NCBI GenBank assembly: GCA_041685075.1
Contig: JAWLGN010000203.1
Coordinates: 1-9,968 of the forward strand
Length of the DNA stretch: 9,968 nt
Direction: 5' to 3'
Source of the DNA: JAMCRM01 sp041685075
Lineage (GTDB): Bacteria > Acidobacteriota > Terriglobia > Bryobacterales > Bryobacteraceae
Below, in pieces: positions 7,128-9,968 of this stretch (the stretch's first letter is position 1; each line of letters starts with the position of its first letter). The notes below the pieces were generated by a model. It was given only the letters and a program-made list of their open reading frames with translations, was not told where the DNA came from and did not search any database. Position numbers and translations under genes: made by a program.

Positions 7128-8276
7128 TTACGGGGCTGCGGGCAGAGCGCGCGCCACTTCGGCCAGCGCCCGGGCGGGGTCGTGATCGTCTACCCGGATG
7201 ACGCAACCAGCGGGGCGCCAGCGGTGGAACATGCGCGGGGAGGGGAAGCCGGCGAAGATCGAAATCAGCGGAACACCCGTTGCGGCGGCTACATGCTGGC
7301 CAGCGGAGTCGTACCCCACGTATAAGCGGGCGCGGGAGATGATGGAAGCGAACCCCGCGAAGCCGCCTTCCCAGGTGCGGATGCGCTCGCGCGGCACGCC
7401 CGAGCGGGCGATGGCGCGGTCCACGCGGGCGGCCTCCTCACCCCCGGCGCCGCGATCGATCCAGAGGGAGCCGAAGCGCGCGCCCAGCAGGGCCATGAGC
7501 TGCTCCTCGAAGGGGTCCGGGAGGCGCTTGGCGGGGTTGCTTCCCACTCCCAGGCTGACCGCTACCCTGGCGCGCTCCTCGGGCTCGGCAAGGGCGACCC
7601 AGGGCCTCGAGTCCTCGACGCCGAACGTTTGGGCGGCCCAGCGGGCGGCCAGCACGGGGAGCGGGTCGCTGCCATCGCCTCCGTAGGCGCGGCTCTCGAA
7701 GAAGAAGTAGTTCGGCTCGCCGCAGACCGGCAGCAGCCCCAGTTGCGTGAGGCGCGAATCCGGGTCCACCACGATGGCGTCCGGGCGCGCGAGCACGGCG
7801 CGCAGTTCCCTCCAGGGCGCCAGCCTCTCCGCGATTCCGCCGCCCGGATAGGAGACCGGGAGCCAGCCGATTTGCGGGTCGCGGGCAAACAGCTCGTAGT
7901 TCTTGGCCGGGCCCGTGAAGCGGATCTCGGCCGCGGGGAAGCGCCGCTTCACTGCATCGAGCAGTACGCTGGTGACCGCCACATCCGCCCCCAGGGTGAT
8001 GCGGGAAAGCACGAAGACCACGGCCGGATCGGCTTCGGCGCGCCGCACACGGCGCACGCGGCGGTAGCGGGCGGCCAGTTCCGCCGGATCGAGCGCCGGC
8101 TCGGCCGCCGCCAGGGCCTCGGCCATCAGGTCCGCGTACAGGTCGCACAGCGCGGGCTCGAAGCGGTCGGCAAGGCCCTCCACCACCGTTTTGAAGAAGG
8201 CCTCCGGGCACTCGGCCGCCAGCGCTCCGGCCTCGCCGCGTGGTGGACGCGTGCCCGCCAGGCAGGCCTCGAGCAT
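7128..8276 (-). CDS. GT-B glycosyltransferase, heptosyltransferase (GT9)-like, with helical N-terminal extension
   Basis: This 382-residue protein resembles ADP-heptose:LPS heptosyltransferases. The first Rossmann half begins VVFVLSRITLGADVAVTSVL, followed by LLDAVKRRFPAAEIRFTG, the family's usual opening for the acceptor-side domain. The second half has VAVSLGVGSNPAKRLP and then ARLYVGYDSAGQHVAAATGV leading into PLISIFAGF, which corresponds to the donor-binding VG(N)DSG..H.AAA.G.P motif. About 85 residues of predicted helix (alanine, leucine and arginine rich) precede the first half; typical GT9 enzymes lack this. A likely role is adding a sugar to lipopolysaccharide or another envelope glycan at the inner face of the membrane; donor and acceptor are unknown. 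I chose the ATG at 8276, sixteen bases past the phosphorylase stop. A TTG at 8312, overlapping the phosphorylase end with GGA eight bases upstream, is a real alternative. The receptor gene follows. Confidence 0.8.
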   Translation of the reverse strand: MLEACLAGTRPPRGEAGALAAECPEAFFKTVVEGLADRFEPALCDLYADLMAEALAAAEPALDPAELAARYRRVRRVRRAEADPAVVFVLSRITLGADVAVTSVLLDAVKRRFPAAEIRFTGPAKNYELFARDPQIGWLPVSYPGGGIAERLAPWRELRAVLARPDAIVVDPDSRLTQLGLLPVCGEPNYFFFESRAYGGDGSDPLPVLAARWAAQTFGVEDSRPWVALAEPEERARVAVSLGVGSNPAKRLPDPFEEQLMALLGARFGSLWIDRGAGGEEAARVDRAIARSGVPRERIRTWEGGFAGFASIISRARLYVGYDSAGQHVAAATGVPLISIFAGFPSPRMFHRWRPAGCVIRVDDHDPARALAEVARALPAAP

Positions 8277-8292
8277 GCGGCGCGCGCGCTGA

Positions 8293-9150
8293 TTACAGGA
8301 AGTACTTGCCAACGATCGGTTCCAGCTTCTTCACGGTTTCCCGCGGCACCAGCGAGCGGTCCGTGATGATGGCATGGGAGAGCGCCGAACCGCACTTGCA
8401 GCCGCGTTCCGGCATGGCCGCGACCGCTTCCCGCACCACCTGGCAGGCATTTTCGGCGTTTTTCGTCAGGTTGGCGATGATCTCGTTCACCGTGACGGCA
8501 TCGTGGGCGGGATGCCAGCAGTCGTAATCGGTGACCATCGCCACGGTAACGTAACAGATCTCGGCCTCGCGCGCCAGCTTGGCCTCCTGGAGATTGGTCA
8601 TCCCGATAACGTCCATGCCCCAGGACCGGTAGAGATTGGATTCGGCCTGGGTGGAAAACGCCGGCCCCTCCATGCACAGGTACGTGCCGCCCTTCTTGGC
8701 GTTGACGCCGGCCGCGCGGCAGGCGCCCAGCACTACCTCGGACAGTTGCGGGCAGACGGGATCGGCAAAGCTGATGTGCGCCACCAACCCGTCGCCGAAG
8801 AAGGTGGAGACGCGCCCGCGCGTGCGGTCGAAAAACTGGTCCGGGATCACGAAATCCAGCGGCCGGTGCTCTTCCTTGAGCGAGCCCACGGCGCTGAGCG
8901 AAATGATGCGCTCCACCCCCAGGCACTTCATCCCGTAGATGTTGGCGCGGTAGTTGATCTCCGAGGGCGAGAAACGGTGGCCGCGCCCGTGCCGCGCCAG
9001 GAAAGCGACCCTGCGGCCGCACAGCTCGCCTAACACGTAACCGTCGGAAGGCTTGCCGAAGGGCGTATCGAGGAGGACCTCCTCCTGCGCCTCAAAACCG
9101 GGCATGGAGTAGAGGCCACTCCCGCCGATGATGCCGATTCGAGCTTTCAA
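8293..9150 (-). CDS. mtnP: S-methyl-5'-thioadenosine phosphorylase, internal TTG start (alternative product of the same frame)
   Basis: From TTG at 9150 the frame encodes 285 residues, the normal MTAP length, starting L/M-KARIGIIGGSGLYSMPGF. The enzyme splits methylthioadenosine with phosphate into adenine and methylthioribose-1-phosphate, the first step of methionine salvage in the cytoplasm. Visible active-site features are the phosphate loop GGSG (9-12, S11), LARHGRGH (51-58) with the conserved Arg-His, and INYRAN (65-70). Further on are MEGPAFST (160-167), GMTNLQEA (183-190) and VTDYDCWH (206-213). Its two Asp (208, 210) select adenine over hypoxanthine or guanine. A CKC motif (251-253) matches the CxC known from archaeal and some bacterial MTAPs. 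AAGGAG lies eight bases before the TTG, which makes separate translation likely. The stop TAA at 8293-8295 is 16 bases before the glycosyltransferase ATG. Nested within the longer frame above. Confidence 0.85.
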   Translation of the reverse strand: MKARIGIIGGSGLYSMPGFEAQEEVLLDTPFGKPSDGYVLGELCGRRVAFLARHGRGHRFSPSEINYRANIYGMKCLGVERIISLSAVGSLKEEHRPLDFVIPDQFFDRTRGRVSTFFGDGLVAHISFADPVCPQLSEVVLGACRAAGVNAKKGGTYLCMEGPAFSTQAESNLYRSWGMDVIGMTNLQEAKLAREAEICYVTVAMVTDYDCWHPAHDAVTVNEIIANLTKNAENACQVVREAVAAMPERGCKCGSALSHAIITDRSLVPRETVKKLEPIVGKYFL

Positions 9151-9924
9151 ACGTGCGTCTCCTTGATGAAATGGCGTGCGGGCCGGGTTGCGGCGCGCCT
9201 GCTCGTCGATGGCGGCGAGCAGCTCCGCGATGCCGGCGCCTTCGGTGGCCACCGTGCGGACAACCGGGGGGAGCCAGCCGTCCGGGTGGGGGCCCAGTTC
9301 GGCCGCGGCCCGGATCTCCCGCTCCAGGCGCTCCGCCCCCGGGTGGTCGGCCTTGTTGACGGCGAAAACGTCGGCGATCTCCATCAGGCCGGCCTTAATG
9401 GCCTGGATATCGTCCCCCATGCCCGGCACCATCACTACCACGGTAACGCGCGCCAGGGAGGCGATCTCCACCTCGGCCTGCCCCACCCCCACGGTTTCGA
9501 CGATCACCACGTCGCGGCCGGCGGCGTCGAAGAGCCGCACCAGCCGTTCGGTCGCGCGCGCCAGCCCGCCGAGCGCGCCGCGCGTGGCCATCGAGCGGAT
9601 GAAGATGCCGGGGTCGGCGTGGTGCGACTGCATGCGCACCCGGTCCCCCAGGATGGCGCCGCCCGAAGCGCGGCTCGAGGGATCGATGGCCAGGATCGCG
9701 ACCGTGCGGCCCTGGCTGCGCAGCACGCGGGCCAGCGCATCCACCAGGGTGCTCTTGCCGGAACCGGGCGCTCCGGTGATCCCGACGACCAGCGCGCGGC
9801 CGGCGCGCGGAGCCAGTTCCGCGAGCACCTCCAGCGCTTCCGGGTCGTTGTTCTCGAGGCCGGTGGCCGTGCGCGCCAGGGCCCGGAGATCGCCATCGAT
9901 GATCCTGCGCGCCTGTTCCCGCAT
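8293..9924 (-). CDS. meaB/mtnP: Continuous frame joining a MeaB/ArgK-type GTPase to S-methyl-5'-thioadenosine phosphorylase
   Basis: One open frame of 543 codons holds two unrelated enzymes. Residues 1 to about 245 are a MeaB/MMAA/ArgK G3E GTPase, which guards and reloads adenosylcobalamin mutases. They show P-loop GITGAPGSGKST (48-59), AILAIDPSSRASGGAILGDR (76-95), FIRSMATRGALGG (108-120), ETVGVGQAEVEIASLA (143-158) and NKAD (190-193). The usual C-terminal dimerisation arm of about 60-80 residues is absent. Residues 259-543 are a complete MTAP. The join reads RRNPARTPFHQGDAR, with no obvious linker. The ATG at 9924 overlaps the stop of the upstream acyl-CoA dehydrogenase as TGATG, which fits translational coupling and an acyl-CoA/methylmalonyl-CoA setting. 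A strong ribosome site inside the frame means the phosphorylase is probably also, or only, made separately (next entry). True fusion, missing stop, and indel near the join all remain possible. Confidence 0.8.
   Translation of the reverse strand: MREQARRIIDGDLRALARTATGLENNDPEALEVLAELAPRAGRALVVGITGAPGSGKSTLVDALARVLRSQGRTVAILAIDPSSRASGGAILGDRVRMQSHHADPGIFIRSMATRGALGGLARATERLVRLFDAAGRDVVIVETVGVGQAEVEIASLARVTVVVMVPGMGDDIQAIKAGLMEIADVFAVNKADHPGAERLEREIRAAAELGPHPDGWLPPVVRTVATEGAGIAELLAAIDEQARRNPARTPFHQGDARLKARIGIIGGSGLYSMPGFEAQEEVLLDTPFGKPSDGYVLGELCGRRVAFLARHGRGHRFSPSEINYRANIYGMKCLGVERIISLSAVGSLKEEHRPLDFVIPDQFFDRTRGRVSTFFGDGLVAHISFADPVCPQLSEVVLGACRAAGVNAKKGGTYLCMEGPAFSTQAESNLYRSWGMDVIGMTNLQEAKLAREAEICYVTVAMVTDYDCWHPAHDAVTVNEIIANLTKNAENACQVVREAVAAMPERGCKCGSALSHAIITDRSLVPRETVKKLEPIVGKYFL
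9159..9164 (-). promoter_or_regulatory. Strong Shine-Dalgarno site inside the GTPase-phosphorylase frame
   Basis: AAGGAG on the minus strand lies eight bases before the TTG at 9150. It is the best ribosome-binding site I found in the window. It supports translation of the phosphorylase from its own start, even though the upstream frame runs through without a stop. Confidence 0.82.
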
Positions 9925-9968
9925 CAGCTTTTCAGCAACTGCCGCGCGATGACCAGGCGCTGGATCTC
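9924..9968 (-). CDS. Acyl-CoA dehydrogenase, last 14 residues (partial at window edge)
   Basis: Reading in from the right edge on the minus strand gives EIQRLVIARQLLKS and then TGA at 9926-9924. This is the conserved C-terminal helix of acyl-CoA dehydrogenases, which normally follows a G-T-(S/N) just before the E. These flavoenzymes introduce the alpha-beta double bond in fatty or branched-chain acyl-CoA thioesters. The stop overlaps the GTPase start as TGATG, so the two genes are probably one operon. The piece is short, but the match to the family's end is characteristic. The rest of the gene lies beyond the window, so chain-length specificity cannot be judged. Confidence 0.8.
   Translation of the reverse strand, partial: EIQRLVIARQLLKS

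Overview
The window is GC-rich, densely packed bacterial DNA. The gene mix is typical of Acidobacteria, most likely the Solibacter/Bryobacter group: a large Oar-type TonB-dependent receptor with an N-terminal carboxypeptidase-regulatory-like domain, the C-terminal piece of a second receptor, a two-domain DUF1080 protein, and a sugar-isomerase-like protein with a Tat-type leader. This assignment rests on family composition, not on a marker gene.

Layout, left to right. On the plus strand (1-1153) are the 3' end of a GltD/PreT-like flavoprotein oxidoreductase and, overlapping it by 32 bases, a TIM-barrel sugar phosphate isomerase/epimerase-like protein. All other genes are on the minus strand. 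Reading from right to left (the transcription direction) these are: the last 14 codons of an acyl-CoA dehydrogenase; a MeaB/ArgK-type GTPase coupled to it by a TGATG overlap; an S-methyl-5'-thioadenosine phosphorylase in the same uninterrupted frame as the GTPase; a GT-B glycosyltransferase of the heptosyltransferase (GT9-like) type; the 1103-residue receptor, closed by a textbook rho-independent terminator at 3668-3698; a decayed receptor C-terminus; a secreted tandem DUF1080 protein; and a methyltransferase with a cysteine-rich tail. The methyltransferase converges with the isomerase, and the two share the palindrome CTATAG as final Leu codon plus stop.

The right-hand cluster mixes acyl-CoA/B12-mutase support (acyl-CoA dehydrogenase, MeaB), methionine salvage (MTAP) and envelope work (glycosyltransferase, receptor). 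The left-hand genes suggest uptake and breakdown of sugars or glycosides, possibly through 3-keto intermediates, but the sequence does not prove a shared pathway.

The most noteworthy item is the in-frame MeaB-MTAP open frame. An ideally placed AAGGAG before an internal TTG, and a TGA in the next frame that would overlap that TTG as TTGA, suggest that two proteins are normally made and that the continuous frame may come from an indel. No RNA genes, CRISPR arrays, insertion sequences or phage genes were seen, and no clearly novel multi-gene system is evident.
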